Of a stretch of DNA of 64,000 bases, positions 43,967-53,661 are shown piece after piece. How positions within the stretch are numbered: the stretch's first letter is position 1; each line of letters begins with the position of its first letter. Source of the stretch: Pseudophaeobacter flagellatus (GTDB taxonomy: Bacteria > Pseudomonadota > Alphaproteobacteria > Rhodobacterales > Rhodobacteraceae). The position numbers and the translations under genes were made by a program. The DNA lies in NCBI RefSeq assembly GCF_021228235.1, contig NZ_JAJQRG010000002.1, forward strand, positions 372,001 through 436,000, given 5' to 3'. Under the pieces are notes generated by a model. It was not told the DNA's origin. It saw nothing but the letters and a program-made list of their open reading frames with translations, and did no database searches.

Positions 43967-44716
43967 ATGGATATCAAGGGAAAAACAGTTGTGATCACCG
44001 GCGCAAGCCGCGGTATCGGGGCCGATGCGGCCCGTGTCTTTGCAGCCGCAGGGGCCAATCTGGCCTTGCTGGCAAGAAGCACAGAGAGCCTGACGACCCT
44101 GGCGGAAGAGATCGGCGGAAACACGCTGGCCTTTGCCTGTGACGTCTCGGACCCGGCCGCCGTGGCTGCCGCCCTGCAAAAGGCACATGCCGATTTTGGT
44201 AGCCTGGATGTGCTGATCAACAATGCCGGCGTCATCGACCCGATTGCCCGGATCCAAGAGGCCAACCCGGCGGACTGGGGCAAGCTGATGGATATCAACA
44301 TCAAGGGCGTCTTCAACGGTATTCACGCGGCTTTGCCCCTGATGAAATCCGGGAATGGCGGCACCATCATCAACATTGGTTCCGGTGCGGCCTATAATGC
44401 GCTGGAAGGCTGGAGCGCCTATTGCACCTCCAAGGCGGGCGTCTTGATGTTGACCCGTGCGCTGCATCTGGAAGAGGGCAGCAATGGCATTCGCGTGCTC
44501 AGCCTGTCACCGGGGACGGTGGCCACTGAAATGCAGCGCAAGATCAAATCCAGTGGCATCAACCCGGTTAGCCAAATCGATTGGGCGGATCACGTGCCCG
44601 CTGCATGGCCTGCCAAGACGTTGTTGTGGATGTGCGGGACGGATGCCGATGAATTCCTCGGCGATGAGGTCTCGTTGCGTCTGGAAGACATCCGCAAGCG
44701 TGTCGGCCTGATATGA
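43967..44716 (+). CDS. Short-chain dehydrogenase/reductase
   Basis: NAD(P)-dependent oxidoreductase of 249 residues, Rossmann fold. The cofactor motif is TGASRGIGADAARVFAAAG, the adenine-contact Asp lies in FACDVSDPAAV, NNAG is in LINNAGVIDP, and the catalytic Ser-Tyr-Lys set is INIGSGAAYNALEGWSAYCT followed by SKAG. Substrate unknown. The stop overlaps the crotonase gene by 4 bp, starting an operon of SDR, crotonase and flavoprotein. The ATG at 43967 has GGAG upstream. Confidence 0.9.
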   Translation: MDIKGKTVVITGASRGIGADAARVFAAAGANLALLARSTESLTTLAEEIGGNTLAFACDVSDPAAVAAALQKAHADFGSLDVLINNAGVIDPIARIQEANPADWGKLMDINIKGVFNGIHAALPLMKSGNGGTIINIGSGAAYNALEGWSAYCTSKAGVLMLTRALHLEEGSNGIRVLSLSPGTVATEMQRKIKSSGINPVSQIDWADHVPAAWPAKTLLWMCGTDADEFLGDEVSLRLEDIRKRVGLI

Positions 44717-45339
44717 TTGACCTCGAGATCTCAGAGGCGGGGCTTTGGACCGTCACCCTCAACCGTCCGGAAAAGGCCAATTCGCTGACAGGGCAGATGC
44801 TGGAAGAGCTGTTGGATATCGCTACCCGCGCGCAGGCGGCGCGTGGGCTGATTCTCACCGGAGCTGGCAAGGTCTTTAGCGCCGGCGCCGATCTGGAAGA
44901 GGCCCGCGCGGGCCTTGCCACCTCTCCCCTATGGGAGCAGCTATCGGCGGCGCTGGCCCAGCTGCCCTGCCTGAAGATCGCAGCCCTGAACGGGACTTTG
45001 GCGGGCGGCGCAAATGGCATGGCGCTGGCCTGTGACATCCGCCTTGCGGTGCCAACGGCCAAGGTGTTTTACCCGGTAATGAAGCTTGGCTATCTGCCGC
45101 AGCCCTCGGATGTGGGGCGCATGACGGAGCTGATTGGGCCGGCACGCTGCAAGATGATCTTGGCGGCTGGGCAAAAGATCGATGCGGCAGAGGCCTGCGC
45201 CTGGGGCCTGGTGGACCGGCTGGTTGCCCCTGAAGACCTGATGGATCAGGCGCAGGCCCTGATGGGCGATGCCTTGGCTGCCACACCGCAGATCGCCGAG
45301 GGGATCCTGGATATGTGCCGCAGGGGAACTAAACGGTGA
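44713..45339 (+). CDS. Crotonase-fold protein lacking both hydratase glutamates
   Basis: A short (208 versus about 260 residues) enoyl-CoA hydratase/isomerase homologue. The oxyanion elements are present (FSAGADLEEA and LNGTLAGGANG), but the two acid-base glutamates of true hydratases are replaced: GGGCE reads GGANG (Gly102) and FGQPE reads VFYPV (Val122). The C-terminal helices are truncated. Another crotonase reaction such as a hydrolase or isomerase step, or CoA-ester binding, is more likely. Operon with an SDR (4 bp overlap) and a flavoprotein. Confidence 0.82.
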   Translation: MIDLEISEAGLWTVTLNRPEKANSLTGQMLEELLDIATRAQAARGLILTGAGKVFSAGADLEEARAGLATSPLWEQLSAALAQLPCLKIAALNGTLAGGANGMALACDIRLAVPTAKVFYPVMKLGYLPQPSDVGRMTELIGPARCKMILAAGQKIDAAEACAWGLVDRLVAPEDLMDQAQALMGDALAATPQIAEGILDMCRRGTKR

Positions 45340-46541
45340 TGAATCAGCTGCAGGATCAGATCTGGGATGCGGTGGTGATTGGCGGCGGGCCTGCCGGCTT
45401 GATGGCGGCAGGGGAACTTGCCGCTGCCGGGCACCGCGTTTTGCTGGCCGAAGCCAAACCATCCTTGGGGCGCAAGTTCCTGATGGCGGGGAAATCCGGT
45501 CTGAACCTCACCAAAGACGAAGATCTGGTGCAGTTGCTGCAGCACTATGGCAGCGCGGCCAAAGCTTTGACGCCGATGATTACCGCCTTTGATGCGACGG
45601 CTGTGCAGGATTGGGCGCGGGCTCTAGGGCAAAAGCTGTTTACCGGCTCTACCGGGCGGGTTTTTCCAGAAACAATGAAGGCCTCGCCGCTGTTGCGGGC
45701 CTGGCTGGGCCGCTTGGAACAGCAGGGTGTGACCTGGCGCCGTCGCTGGCGCTGGACTGGCTGGCAGGGGGATATGCTGTGCTTTGACACCCCCGAGGGC
45801 GCTGTACAGATCAAGGCGGGTGCGACGGTGCTGGCGCTGGGCGGCGCAAGCTGGGCGCGGCTTGGATCGGACGGCGGCTGGGTGCAGCCGCTGGCGGCGC
45901 AGGGGGTGACGCTGCAGCCGTTCCAGCCGGCAAACGCAGGTCTGCTCTGTGACTGGTCGGCGCATATGCAGGCGCAGTTTGGTCAGCCGGTCAAGGGTGT
46001 CACCTGGCAGGCCGGACCTCGCATGTCGCGGGGCGAGGCGATTATTTCGCAGCACGGATTAGAGGGGGGCGGCATCTATTCGGTCAGCGCTGCGGTCCGC
46101 GATGGCGCAGATCTTCGCGTCGATTTGTTGCCGGACCTGTCACTGGCCCAGATCACCGAGCGCCTGGCGCGTCCCCGGGGCAAGGCCAGCCTGGCCAATC
46201 ATCTGCGGCGTTGCCTGAAACTGGGGGCGGCACGCACAGCGCTGTTACAGGAATTTGGCCGTCCGCTGCCGCAGGATCCGGCGGCACTGGCGGTGCGGAT
46301 CAAGGCGCTGCCGGTCAAGCATGCGGGCCTGCGCCCGCTGGACGAGGCGATCTCGACCGCCGGGGGCATTGACTGGTGCGAACTGGATGGGGATCTGATG
46401 TTGACCAAACGCCCCGGCATCTTTTGCGCCGGTGAAATGCTGGATTGGGAGGCCCCCACAGGTGGCTACCTTCTGACCGGTTGCTTTGCCACCGGGCGCT
46501 GGGCCGGCCGTGGAGCGGCAGCCTATCTGGCCCAGGGCTGA
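45339..46541 (+). CDS. HI0933/YhiN-family flavoprotein (TIGR03862-like)
   Basis: A 400-residue FAD-binding oxidoreductase. The N-terminal dinucleotide-binding motif is VVIGGGPAGLMAAGELAAAG, and the family strings GRKFLMAGKSGLNLTKDED and FTGSTGRVFPETMKASPLLR follow, with the C-terminal FCAGEMLDWEAPTGGYLLTG. This is the HI0933-like family of unknown substrate, some members of which reduce or remodel bile-acid-like rings. The ATG at 45339 shares bases with the crotonase stop (TGATG); a GTG three bases earlier is alternative. Last gene of the operon. Confidence 0.86.
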   Translation: MNQLQDQIWDAVVIGGGPAGLMAAGELAAAGHRVLLAEAKPSLGRKFLMAGKSGLNLTKDEDLVQLLQHYGSAAKALTPMITAFDATAVQDWARALGQKLFTGSTGRVFPETMKASPLLRAWLGRLEQQGVTWRRRWRWTGWQGDMLCFDTPEGAVQIKAGATVLALGGASWARLGSDGGWVQPLAAQGVTLQPFQPANAGLLCDWSAHMQAQFGQPVKGVTWQAGPRMSRGEAIISQHGLEGGGIYSVSAAVRDGADLRVDLLPDLSLAQITERLARPRGKASLANHLRRCLKLGAARTALLQEFGRPLPQDPAALAVRIKALPVKHAGLRPLDEAISTAGGIDWCELDGDLMLTKRPGIFCAGEMLDWEAPTGGYLLTGCFATGRWAGRGAAAYLAQG

Positions 46542-46575
46542 GCCGCCACCGCAGCTTGCCCCAGGCCCGCTGTTG

Positions 46576-47163
46576 TCAGGCCAAGGCGGCGGCGCGCTGG
46601 TAGGCGGGCCGTTCCTGCATTGCCTTGCAATAGTCCAGCATCACCTGGCTTTCGATGTTGAACTTGGCGCTAAGGGCCCAGGTCAGGCAATGGGTCAGGA
46701 TGATATCCGCGATGGTAAAGGTATCCCCCATGACAAAGGGGCCTTTGATTTGCTGTGCTATTCGGTTGAGGTTGTTGGAAAATTCTAGCTTCAGGCTTGG
46801 CTTGATCTCGGCCACGCGCTGGTCTTCCGGCAGGATGAAACTATGCCGCGCTGCGGTCCAGAGCACCGAATCCAGCTCATCCAGGTAGCGCTGGGTCATG
46901 GCATCCTGCTGGCCGCGCTGCAGCGTTCCGGCCGGGGCAGTCAGCTGACCATGTTTATCCGCCAGATAGGTCAGAATTGCGGTTGAATCGGTCAGCACAG
47001 CGTCGCCCTCTTGCAGCACTGGCACCTTGCCCGAGGCATTGAGCGCCAGCACATCCGGGCTATGGGGCTGGGCTGGGTTCAGATCATACTCCAGCCCCAG
47101 TTCTTCCAGCGCCCAAAGTACGCGGAAGCTCCGGGTTTTGGGCAGGCCAATAAGGGTATACAT
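46576..47163 (-). CDS. Glutathione S-transferase
   Basis: A 195-residue GST. The N-terminal thioredoxin domain is MYTLIGLPKTRSFRVLWALE with glutathione-site strings GKVPVLQEGDAVLTDSTAIL; the C-terminal helical domain begins near QRYLDELDSVLWTAARHSFI. The Ser/Thr in PKTRSFRV aligns with catalytic Ser/Thr classes. Substrate unknown. Convergent with the flavoprotein operon; the upstream gap to holA contains a fragment of a palindromic repeat. Confidence 0.9.
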   Translation of the reverse strand: MYTLIGLPKTRSFRVLWALEELGLEYDLNPAQPHSPDVLALNASGKVPVLQEGDAVLTDSTAILTYLADKHGQLTAPAGTLQRGQQDAMTQRYLDELDSVLWTAARHSFILPEDQRVAEIKPSLKLEFSNNLNRIAQQIKGPFVMGDTFTIADIILTHCLTWALSAKFNIESQVMLDYCKAMQERPAYQRAAALA

Positions 47164-47257
47164 TGTGGGTTCTCCGGTTGTGCAGGTTGCGCCAGCATGA
47201 AGCCGGGCAGAAATAGGTCAAGTCCGCATCGGGAGGGCCTGACAAAAGCACGCAGCG

Positions 47258-47276
47258 TTAGAGCATGTTGCGCAAA
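47258..47276. repeat. Partial palindromic repeat, half element
   Basis: TTAGAGCATGTTGCGCAAA matches the left arm of the hairpin at 54335-54383 in 18 of 19 positions. The right arm is missing. It lies between the GST gene start and the holA stop. Confidence 0.55.
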
Positions 47277-47288
47277 TCGACCCAGAGC

Positions 47289-48317
47289 CTAGCGCGCCCG
47301 CCCCAGCATCGCCAGCCGGATCAGCGCGCGTTCCATCAGCGCCAGCGCCGGGGCGGTTTGTCCGGCAGAGCGCAGCTGCAGGTCGGTGTCGGTCAGCAGG
47401 GTCAGGGCGCGTTGCAGCCTGTCCGCCCCCCAAGCCTGCGCCTGGCGCTGCACCCTGTCGCGGCGTTTGCCATATAGCGGTGGGCGCAGTCGGCCAATAC
47501 CCTGGGCCGGGCCACCGGGATCGGCGGCAACGGTGTAGAGCGTGCGAAAATGCCGGGTCGCGCCAATGCACAGCGTCACCGCATTGGTGCCCTGGGATTG
47601 CAACCGGTTGATCAGTGGACCAATTTCCGGGGTGCGTCCCTCGGCCACCACATTCAGCACATCATCCAGGGCGGCTTCGGTGGATTGCGGCGCAATCGCC
47701 TGAATATCCTCTAGCGACAGCGGCGCGGCATCGCCGTGTTTATACAGCGACAGCTTTTCAATCATTCGGGAGAAATCACCGGGGCCGATGTCATTGGCAA
47801 TATCGGTGAGCGCAGACATGCTGTCACTGGGGACATCGCGAATCTGGGCCGCCGCCAGGATCCGTTCGATTTCTGCCCGCGAGGGCGGATCGTCATACAG
47901 ACCGGCGGCATAGGTTGCTGGGTGGCTCTCAAACCCTTTGCGCAGCTTCGATGTCGCCTTGAGCTGGCCTGCCGTGACCACGATCTGGGCATCGCCAGGC
48001 TGCCATTCTTCGAGCGCCGCAAGAATGGCTGGGGCAGCGGTATCGTTGGCCTCTTCGACAAAGACGGCGCGGGCACCGGGGAAAAATCCCACCGCCTTGA
48101 CCGCATCCAACAGCTGGGCCGGATCCTTGCGCAGCGCACTGGCGGACATCCGCGACAGGCGCATTTCCTCTTCGGCACCGGGACCCAGAAGCGCCGCCAG
48201 CATTTGCTGACGTTTCAGGGCCACCCGCATGGCATCCGCACCATAGATCAACAAGCCGGTTTTCTTTGGGTCGGGCCGCTGGCAATAGGCATCGGTGTCG
48301 CGCGGGGACAGTTTCAT
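47289..48317 (-). CDS. holA: DNA polymerase III subunit delta
   Basis: Wrench subunit of the clamp loader that opens the beta clamp. The 342-residue protein has the AAA-like opening GLLIYGADAMRVALKRQQML (no functional P-loop, as expected for delta), DAVKAVGFFPGARAVFVEEA and the C-terminal collar region RERLRP-like RLRPPLYGKRRDRVQRQAQA. It is the last gene of leuS-lptE-holA, 10 bp downstream of lptE, a conserved order in Proteobacteria. Length and context agree. Confidence 0.94.
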   Translation of the reverse strand: MKLSPRDTDAYCQRPDPKKTGLLIYGADAMRVALKRQQMLAALLGPGAEEEMRLSRMSASALRKDPAQLLDAVKAVGFFPGARAVFVEEANDTAAPAILAALEEWQPGDAQIVVTAGQLKATSKLRKGFESHPATYAAGLYDDPPSRAEIERILAAAQIRDVPSDSMSALTDIANDIGPGDFSRMIEKLSLYKHGDAAPLSLEDIQAIAPQSTEAALDDVLNVVAEGRTPEIGPLINRLQSQGTNAVTLCIGATRHFRTLYTVAADPGGPAQGIGRLRPPLYGKRRDRVQRQAQAWGADRLQRALTLLTDTDLQLRSAGQTAPALALMERALIRLAMLGRAR

Positions 48318-48327
48318 GTGGTGGGCT

Positions 48328-48879
48328 TCATTCGGCAGGGTCGGGTGTCGGTGCGGATTCTGGCGCAGGTGAGGTCACATCGGCAGTGGCCAGGATGCGC
48401 GTTGCAATCTGATCGGCCAGGATGCGCATCAGCCGCTCATAAGCGTCGCGTTCGCCAGCCAGGGTTTCCACTGTTGACCCGGTGGCGGAGTAGCCGGTGA
48501 AATTGGTCTCGCTACCGCTGGAAATCACCGCGCCATCCGATAGCCGTGTCAGGCTGTAGCCCGCCGCGCCGATGATAGAGTAGCGGGTGATCGAACTGTC
48601 GGCGGTGATCGCCTGGCCTTCGGTCCGGGTCGACAGCTTTAGGGCAAGCCGATAGTCGCCACTGGTGGTACGCCCCAGGCGCTGTTCCAGATCGCGCACC
48701 AGGAAATAGGCATTGGCATCCCCCCGAGAATCGGGCTGATCCAGGGGTTCTACTTCTACCCGCCCATAAAGCGCCGCGCCGGTGCCCCCCGGCGCATTGA
48801 CCGGGGTGAAACCACAGGCACCGACCATCAGGGCGGCGGCCAGCGACAGGCCCAGCAGGGGCAGTTTAAGCAACGACAT
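48328..48879 (-). CDS. lptE: LPS-assembly lipoprotein LptE
   Basis: Outer-membrane lipoprotein that plugs LptD for LPS export. The 183-residue protein has a lipobox at the end of its signal peptide ([12 protein letters not shown], lipidated Cys), then [20 protein letters not shown] and the LptE-like [20 protein letters not shown]. The start at 48879 ([10 protein letters not shown]) overlaps leuS by 14 bp; the frame's extension into leuS is rejected. Its partner lptD is not in the window. Position between leuS and holA is diagnostic. Confidence 0.93.
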   Translation of the reverse strand: MSLLKLPLLGLSLAAALMVGACGFTPVNAPGGTGAALYGRVEVEPLDQPDSRGDANAYFLVRDLEQRLGRTTSGDYRLALKLSTRTEGQAITADSSITRYSIIGAAGYSLTRLSDGAVISSGSETNFTGYSATGSTVETLAGERDAYERLMRILADQIATRILATADVTSPAPESAPTPDPAE

Positions 48880-51433
48880 TGACGATACGACCCGGCACCA
48901 CGATGACCTTTTTCGGGGCGCCGCCATTCAGCGCCTTTTGCACAGCTTCGTGTGCCAGGGCGATTTTTTCAACCTCTGCCTTGTCGAGATCGGCAGCCAC
49001 GGTGATTTCACCACGGCGTTTGCCATTGATCTGGATCGGCAGGGTGACGCTGTCCTCGACCAGCATGGCCTCATCCGCCACCGGCCAGGGGGCTGTGGTG
49101 ATCAGTCCCTCACCGCCCTGATGAGCCCAGATGTCTTCGGCCAGGTGTGGCACCATCGGCGACATCAGCTGCGCCAGCACCATGATGGCCTGTTTCTGCG
49201 CCGCTTGGCCTGCCTTGGATTTTGCCAGGGTATTGGTAAAGCCATAGAGCCGCGCGATGGAGGCGTTGAAGCCAAAGCTTTCCACCCCGAGGGTCACATC
49301 GCGGATGGTCTTATGCATCTCGCGCAGCAGATCTTCGTCGCCCTGACCGGGGGCACCGGGGTCCATCTGGGCGATCTTGTCGCAGAGGTTCCAGACCCGG
49401 TTGAGGTGCTTGTAGGCGGCCTCGGCACCCGCAGCCGTCCATTCCACATCCCGTTCGGGGGGCGAATCAGAGAGCACAAACCAGCGCGCGGTATCGGCAC
49501 CAAAGGCCGAGATGATCGACAGCGGGTTGACCACGTTGTTTTTGGATTTTGACATCTTGGCTGAGGGAATCACGGTGACCTCTGCGCCGGTCTTCTTGAG
49601 GAAAGCCTTGCCGTCGCGCAGCTCGACCTCCTCGGGGTAGTGATAGACCGGGCGGCCGGCATCCCCGGCGGTTTGGTAAATCGCATGCGTTACCATGCCC
49701 TGTGTGAACAGCGCGTCAAAGGGTTCCTTGGCGCTCTCGGGCAGGTGGCCGCAGATATGCATCGCGCGGGCAAAGAACCGCGAATAGAGCAGGTGCAAAA
49801 TCGCATGTTCGACGCCGCCGATATACTGATCGACGTTCATCCAATAGGAGGCCTCTTCCAGATTGGTCGGCGTTGCGGCCCTTGGTGCGGTAAAGCGGGC
49901 GAAATACCAGCTGGAATCGACAAAGGTATCCATGGTGTCGGTTTCCCGCTGGGCCGGTTTGCCACAGGTGGGGCAGGCGCAGTCGCGCCAGCTGGGGTGG
50001 CGATCCAGCGGGTTGCCGGGCACCGAGAAATCAATCGCCTTGCCGTCTTCGTCGTAGGGCAGGGCGATAGGCAGGTTTTCTTTCTTTTCCGGCACCACAC
50101 CGCAATCGGCGCAATGCACTACCGGGATCGGGCAGCCCCAATAGCGCTGACGCGACAGGCCCCAGTCGCGCAGGCGGAACTTGGTGACGCCCTCGCCCCA
50201 GCCTTCGCGTTCGGCCTTGTCGATGGTTGTGTCGATAGCCTGTTCGCCAGTGGCAATGTCCAACCCGGCAAAGTGGTTGATCCACTTCACCTTTTCAGAC
50301 TTCAGCGGCACAAAGGCCTGATCGGTGACAGGGTTGTGGTTTTCCAGTGCTTCAAAAGTTTCCACCACCGGCAGGTCATATTTGCGGCAGAAGTCGAGAT
50401 CGCGCTGGTCATGTGCGGGGCAGGCAAAGACTGCGCCGGTGCCGTAATCCATCAGGATGAAATTGGCGATCCAGACCGGCAGCTCCCAATCCGGGTTCAG
50501 CGGGTGCTTCACCCGAATGCCGGTGTCATAGCCCAGCTTTTCGGCCGTCTCAATGGCCTCTTCCGTGGTGCCACCCTTGCGGCATTCCGCAACAAATTCA
50601 GCCACTTCAGGAGATTTCGCTTCGAGCTCTTTGGCAACAGGGTGATCGGGCGAGATACCAACAAAGCTGGCGCCCATCAGGGTGTCGGGGCGAGTGGTGT
50701 AGACGTCAATCGGGTCACCGCCATCTGTGCGCTCAAAGCCAAACTGCAGACCGCGGGATTTTCCGATCCAGTTCTCCTGCATCAGGCGCACCTTGGCGGG
50801 CCAGTTGTCCAGCCCGTCCAGCGCCGAGAGCAGCTCTTCGGAATAGTCAGAGATCTTGAAGAACCACTGAGTCAGCTCGCGCCGTTCCACAAGCGCGCCC
50901 GAACGCCAGCCACGGCCGCCTTCGACCTGTTCGTTGGCCAGAACGGTCATATCAACCGGATCCCAGTTCACCACGGCGTTTTTGCGGTAAACCAACCCCT
51001 TGTCGAGGAAATCCAGGAACAGTGCCTGTTGCTGGCCGTAGTAATCTTCGTCGCAGGTGGCAAATTCGCGTGACCAATCCAGCGAAAGCCCCAGGGGTTT
51101 CATCTGTTCCTTCATCGCCTCGATATTGGCATAGGTCCAGTCCTTGGGGTGGCCGCCCGAGGCCATGGCGGCGTTTTCTGCTGGCATCCCAAAGGCATCC
51201 CAGCCCATGGGGTGTAGCACATTATGCCCGGTCGACATCTTGTAGCGCGCCACCACGTCGCCCATGGTATAGTTGCGCACATGCCCCATGTGCAGCTTGC
51301 CCGATGGGTAGGGGAACATCTCGAGCACATAGTATTTTTCTTTGCCAGGCGTGGCCCGGGCCTCAAAAATACCGGCCTCATTCCAGGCCTTTTGCCATTT
51401 TTCTTCGATTTCGGTGGCAGCGTAGCGCGACAT
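48866..51433 (-). CDS. leuS: Leucyl-tRNA synthetase
   Basis: Class I aminoacyl-tRNA synthetase of 855 residues. HIGH-type motif is [25 protein letters not shown] is [14 protein letters not shown], the CP1 editing domain includes [20 protein letters not shown], and a zinc-like Cys set lies in HCADCGVVP and CPTCGKPA. Start [20 protein letters not shown] is standard. It heads leuS-lptE-holA, 14 bp overlapped with lptE, 95 bp downstream of the DUF3576 gene, so it may be co-transcribed with it. Confidence 0.98.
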   Translation of the reverse strand: MSRYAATEIEEKWQKAWNEAGIFEARATPGKEKYYVLEMFPYPSGKLHMGHVRNYTMGDVVARYKMSTGHNVLHPMGWDAFGMPAENAAMASGGHPKDWTYANIEAMKEQMKPLGLSLDWSREFATCDEDYYGQQQALFLDFLDKGLVYRKNAVVNWDPVDMTVLANEQVEGGRGWRSGALVERRELTQWFFKISDYSEELLSALDGLDNWPAKVRLMQENWIGKSRGLQFGFERTDGGDPIDVYTTRPDTLMGASFVGISPDHPVAKELEAKSPEVAEFVAECRKGGTTEEAIETAEKLGYDTGIRVKHPLNPDWELPVWIANFILMDYGTGAVFACPAHDQRDLDFCRKYDLPVVETFEALENHNPVTDQAFVPLKSEKVKWINHFAGLDIATGEQAIDTTIDKAEREGWGEGVTKFRLRDWGLSRQRYWGCPIPVVHCADCGVVPEKKENLPIALPYDEDGKAIDFSVPGNPLDRHPSWRDCACPTCGKPAQRETDTMDTFVDSSWYFARFTAPRAATPTNLEEASYWMNVDQYIGGVEHAILHLLYSRFFARAMHICGHLPESAKEPFDALFTQGMVTHAIYQTAGDAGRPVYHYPEEVELRDGKAFLKKTGAEVTVIPSAKMSKSKNNVVNPLSIISAFGADTARWFVLSDSPPERDVEWTAAGAEAAYKHLNRVWNLCDKIAQMDPGAPGQGDEDLLREMHKTIRDVTLGVESFGFNASIARLYGFTNTLAKSKAGQAAQKQAIMVLAQLMSPMVPHLAEDIWAHQGGEGLITTAPWPVADEAMLVEDSVTLPIQINGKRRGEITVAADLDKAEVEKIALAHEAVQKALNGGAPKKVIVVPGRIVNVVA

Positions 51434-51528
51434 TACGAGAGGTCCTTTAAGAATGAAAACGCCGGGTTGTGACCCGGCGCCTGTAATACTGTTGTTTTGA
51501 TCGCTGTGCCAGCGCTTCGTCGCGGTGT

Positions 51529-52008
51529 TCAGAGGTTCTTGTCGGCGATGCGCAGTTGGCGCGCGCGCGACAGAATCGCGTCTTCAACGGCGCGGGTGGT
51601 GGCGGCATCAACCGGGCGCCCCCCCTTGGTCTGCAGCGACACATTCAAAGACCGCGCATCCAGTGCCGGGTCTTTGATGTGCACGGTGGCACGATAAGAC
51701 CTGCCGCTGCCGGGCGGGGTACCGTAGCCTGTCACGATTACCCCGGTAAATGGGTCAACTGATTGTACTGGCAGGAATTCAAGCACATCCAGGCTGGCGT
51801 TCCACAGATAGCGGTTTACCTGTACCTTTTGATCGGGCGTGCCGCCAAACAGATCCCAAATCGAAGAGCTGGAGCTTTCGGCAGCCTTAACATCGTTGTT
51901 GAATTCTTGTGGAGTTTGCCCCCTGGGGGCCTTGCCACCACCACAGGCTGCCAAACCAAAGCACAAAAGCCCTGCGAGGGTTCTTGTCATCATCTTATGC
52001 AGTGTCAT
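51529..52008 (-). CDS. DUF3576 lipoprotein
   Basis: A 159-residue predicted lipoprotein. The signal peptide ends [12 protein letters not shown], with the lipobox Cys followed by Gly, and the mature part has [20 protein letters not shown] and [20 protein letters not shown], matching the alphaproteobacterial DUF3576 family, function unknown. Located upstream of leuS in many Rhodobacterales. Could act in the cell envelope. The ATG at 52008 is chosen; an internal Met six residues in is possible. Confidence 0.85.
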   Translation of the reverse strand: MTLHKMMTRTLAGLLCFGLAACGGGKAPRGQTPQEFNNDVKAAESSSSSIWDLFGGTPDQKVQVNRYLWNASLDVLEFLPVQSVDPFTGVIVTGYGTPPGSGRSYRATVHIKDPALDARSLNVSLQTKGGRPVDAATTRAVEDAILSRARQLRIADKNL

Positions 52009-52420
52009 CGTCGCTCCCGGAGCCAGTATCTTGCCGCACTCCTATCGTATCGGCGCCCTGCGGAGCAAGCGCTTTAGCGCGGCAGGGCAGTTCCGGCGAA
52101 TCGAAGGGACGGACAGTTATATATAGGATACATGCCATTGCACCGCCCCTGCGCGGGAAAATCCTGTCGTTGCAGGCTGCTCGGCTCTACCGGCTAAATT
52201 CCTCTATCCGGAACAAAAGTGGCAGAAACACAGGGCAAACAGGGCGCAAATGGCGGGGGTGGGCACCAGACTGTGGCAAAGCTGCACCATCCCAAAGGCC
52301 AATACTGCCCGGTGGTTGGGCCGCTCTTGCCAAAACGGGGGTGAAAAAGCGAAACCCCTTGTCATACCCACACCGGATTCCCCGGTTTGGGCATCAGAAT
52401 TAAAACCGAGGGAAAAATCG
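52009..52420. other. Porin leader and intergenic region
   Basis: 412 bp between divergent genes without a credible reading frame. The porin transcript likely starts here. Near its 3' end a small hairpin ACCGG-ATTCC-CCGGT (52372-52386) lies 35 bp before the porin ATG, and GGGGT/ACCCC can pair just upstream. The minus-strand promoter for the DUF3576 gene must also be here. No riboswitch consensus is seen. Confidence 0.55.
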
Positions 52421-53539
52421 ATGAAAAAGGTTCTCTTCGCGACTACCGCGCTGATCGCCACTGCTTCCGTAGCAGCAGCTGACGTTCGTATGTCCGGTTA
52501 CGGCCGCTTTGGTCTGGACTACAACTCCGCAAACGAAAGCAATGTTGCAGACGCCAACTACAATGGTGTTTCTTCCACAAACATCACCAGCCGTCTGCGT
52601 CTGCAGTTCGACATGTCGACCGAAACCGACGGTGGCGTAGGCTTCAACGCTCGCTTCCGCGCCCAGGCCGAAAGCCGTGACGGCGTTGCCGGCACCGCAG
52701 TATTCAACGGCGCACGCTTTGGCGTGACCTATGGCGGCCTGACCGTCAACGTTGGCAACATCATCGGTGCGATCGAAAACACACCTGGCCTGTACGCAAC
52801 CGGTACACGTTCCGCCGGCACCGGCATCGACGGTATGGGTTTCCACTCGCTGGCGATCAAAACCTTCACCGGTTCTGCGGTTAGCACCTTTAACTGGGAT
52901 GCATATTCTTCCGCAGGCGCAGGCGCCAACGGTATCGAAGCTCTGTACTCCATGGGCGGCTTCACTGGTCACCTGTCGTACTCTGCCGATAACGACACCT
53001 TGGCAACCGCAGCCGTTACCGACAGCGCGGGTGACATCATCACCGCCGCAACCACCGGTTCGCTTGGTGAAGATCGTGTCGCAGCAATGCTGACATACTC
53101 GTTCTCTGACTACTATGTTTCGGCATCGTACCAGGGTTCCGACAACGGTCCTGTTGTAATCGCTTCGAACGGTCAGCGTTTTGAAGACAACGACGGCCTG
53201 TACATGGTTGCAGCTGGCGGTGACTTCGGTGCATTTGGTGCCCGTCTTGCTTACGGTTCCACAGACTCCGTAGACTCGGTTACTCTTGAAGGTAACATGG
53301 ACATCGGCGCAGCCTCCAACCTGCTGGTTTGGGTCAACTCCGCTGACGTTGCTGACGCTCTGATCAACGACACCAACGCAGCTGTTGCTGCTGGTGCTCG
53401 TAACGGCGACGGCACCTCCTTCGGCGTGAACTACCAGTACGACCTGGGTGGCGGTGCTACCTTTGTTGCTGGTTACGTGAACAGCGCTGCTGACGAGAAC
53501 GACGACCAGTTCCAGGCTGGTGTATACTTCAGCTTCTAA
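52421..53539 (+). CDS. Outer-membrane porin (Rhodobacter type)
   Basis: A 372-residue beta-barrel porin allowing diffusion of small solutes. The ATG at 52421 follows GAGGGA and gives a signal peptide (MKKVLFATTALIATASVAAA) and a mature start DVRMSGYGRFGLDYN. Strand-like segments with alternating residues run to the C-terminal FQAGVYFSF, whose aromatic end is required for barrel insertion. Codon use is strongly biased (GCA, GGT, GCT preferred), unlike the neighbours, as expected for a very highly expressed protein. A terminator follows. Confidence 0.95.
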   Translation: MKKVLFATTALIATASVAAADVRMSGYGRFGLDYNSANESNVADANYNGVSSTNITSRLRLQFDMSTETDGGVGFNARFRAQAESRDGVAGTAVFNGARFGVTYGGLTVNVGNIIGAIENTPGLYATGTRSAGTGIDGMGFHSLAIKTFTGSAVSTFNWDAYSSAGAGANGIEALYSMGGFTGHLSYSADNDTLATAAVTDSAGDIITAATTGSLGEDRVAAMLTYSFSDYYVSASYQGSDNGPVVIASNGQRFEDNDGLYMVAAGGDFGAFGARLAYGSTDSVDSVTLEGNMDIGAASNLLVWVNSADVADALINDTNAAVAAGARNGDGTSFGVNYQYDLGGGATFVAGYVNSAADENDDQFQAGVYFSF

Positions 53540-53566
53540 GCTGAACTTACGCTTAGCGTGAATTGG

Positions 53567-53596
53567 GGGCGGGCTCTTAACAGAGCTCGCCCTTTT
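53567..53596 (+). terminator. Porin terminator
   Basis: An 11 bp stem (GGGCGGGCTCT with AGAGCTCGCCC, 53567-53577 and 53582-53592, one G-U) with loop TAAC, followed by TTTTCC, 28 bp after the porin stop. Confidence 0.9.
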
Positions 53597-53661
53597 CCGT
53601 TTGGCCCTTAACATTTACCCCCAAAATGTGTTGTTCTGGCGCAAAAGCCGGAGAGAGCCAG

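Noticed and set aside
43826-44467. Extended N-terminus of the DUF2125 protein
   Set aside because: It would overlap the divergent SDR gene and puts a strong signal peptide 214 residues inside the protein; an RBS supports the start at 43825.
49640-51073. A 477-codon open frame on the plus strand
   Set aside because: Antisense to leuS, whose identity is certain; codon use and composition are those of a shadow frame.
52400-53614. A 404-codon open frame on the minus strand opposite the porin
   Set aside because: Porin codon bias leaves its complement open; the translation is Val/Cys/Thr-rich with no signal or family feature.
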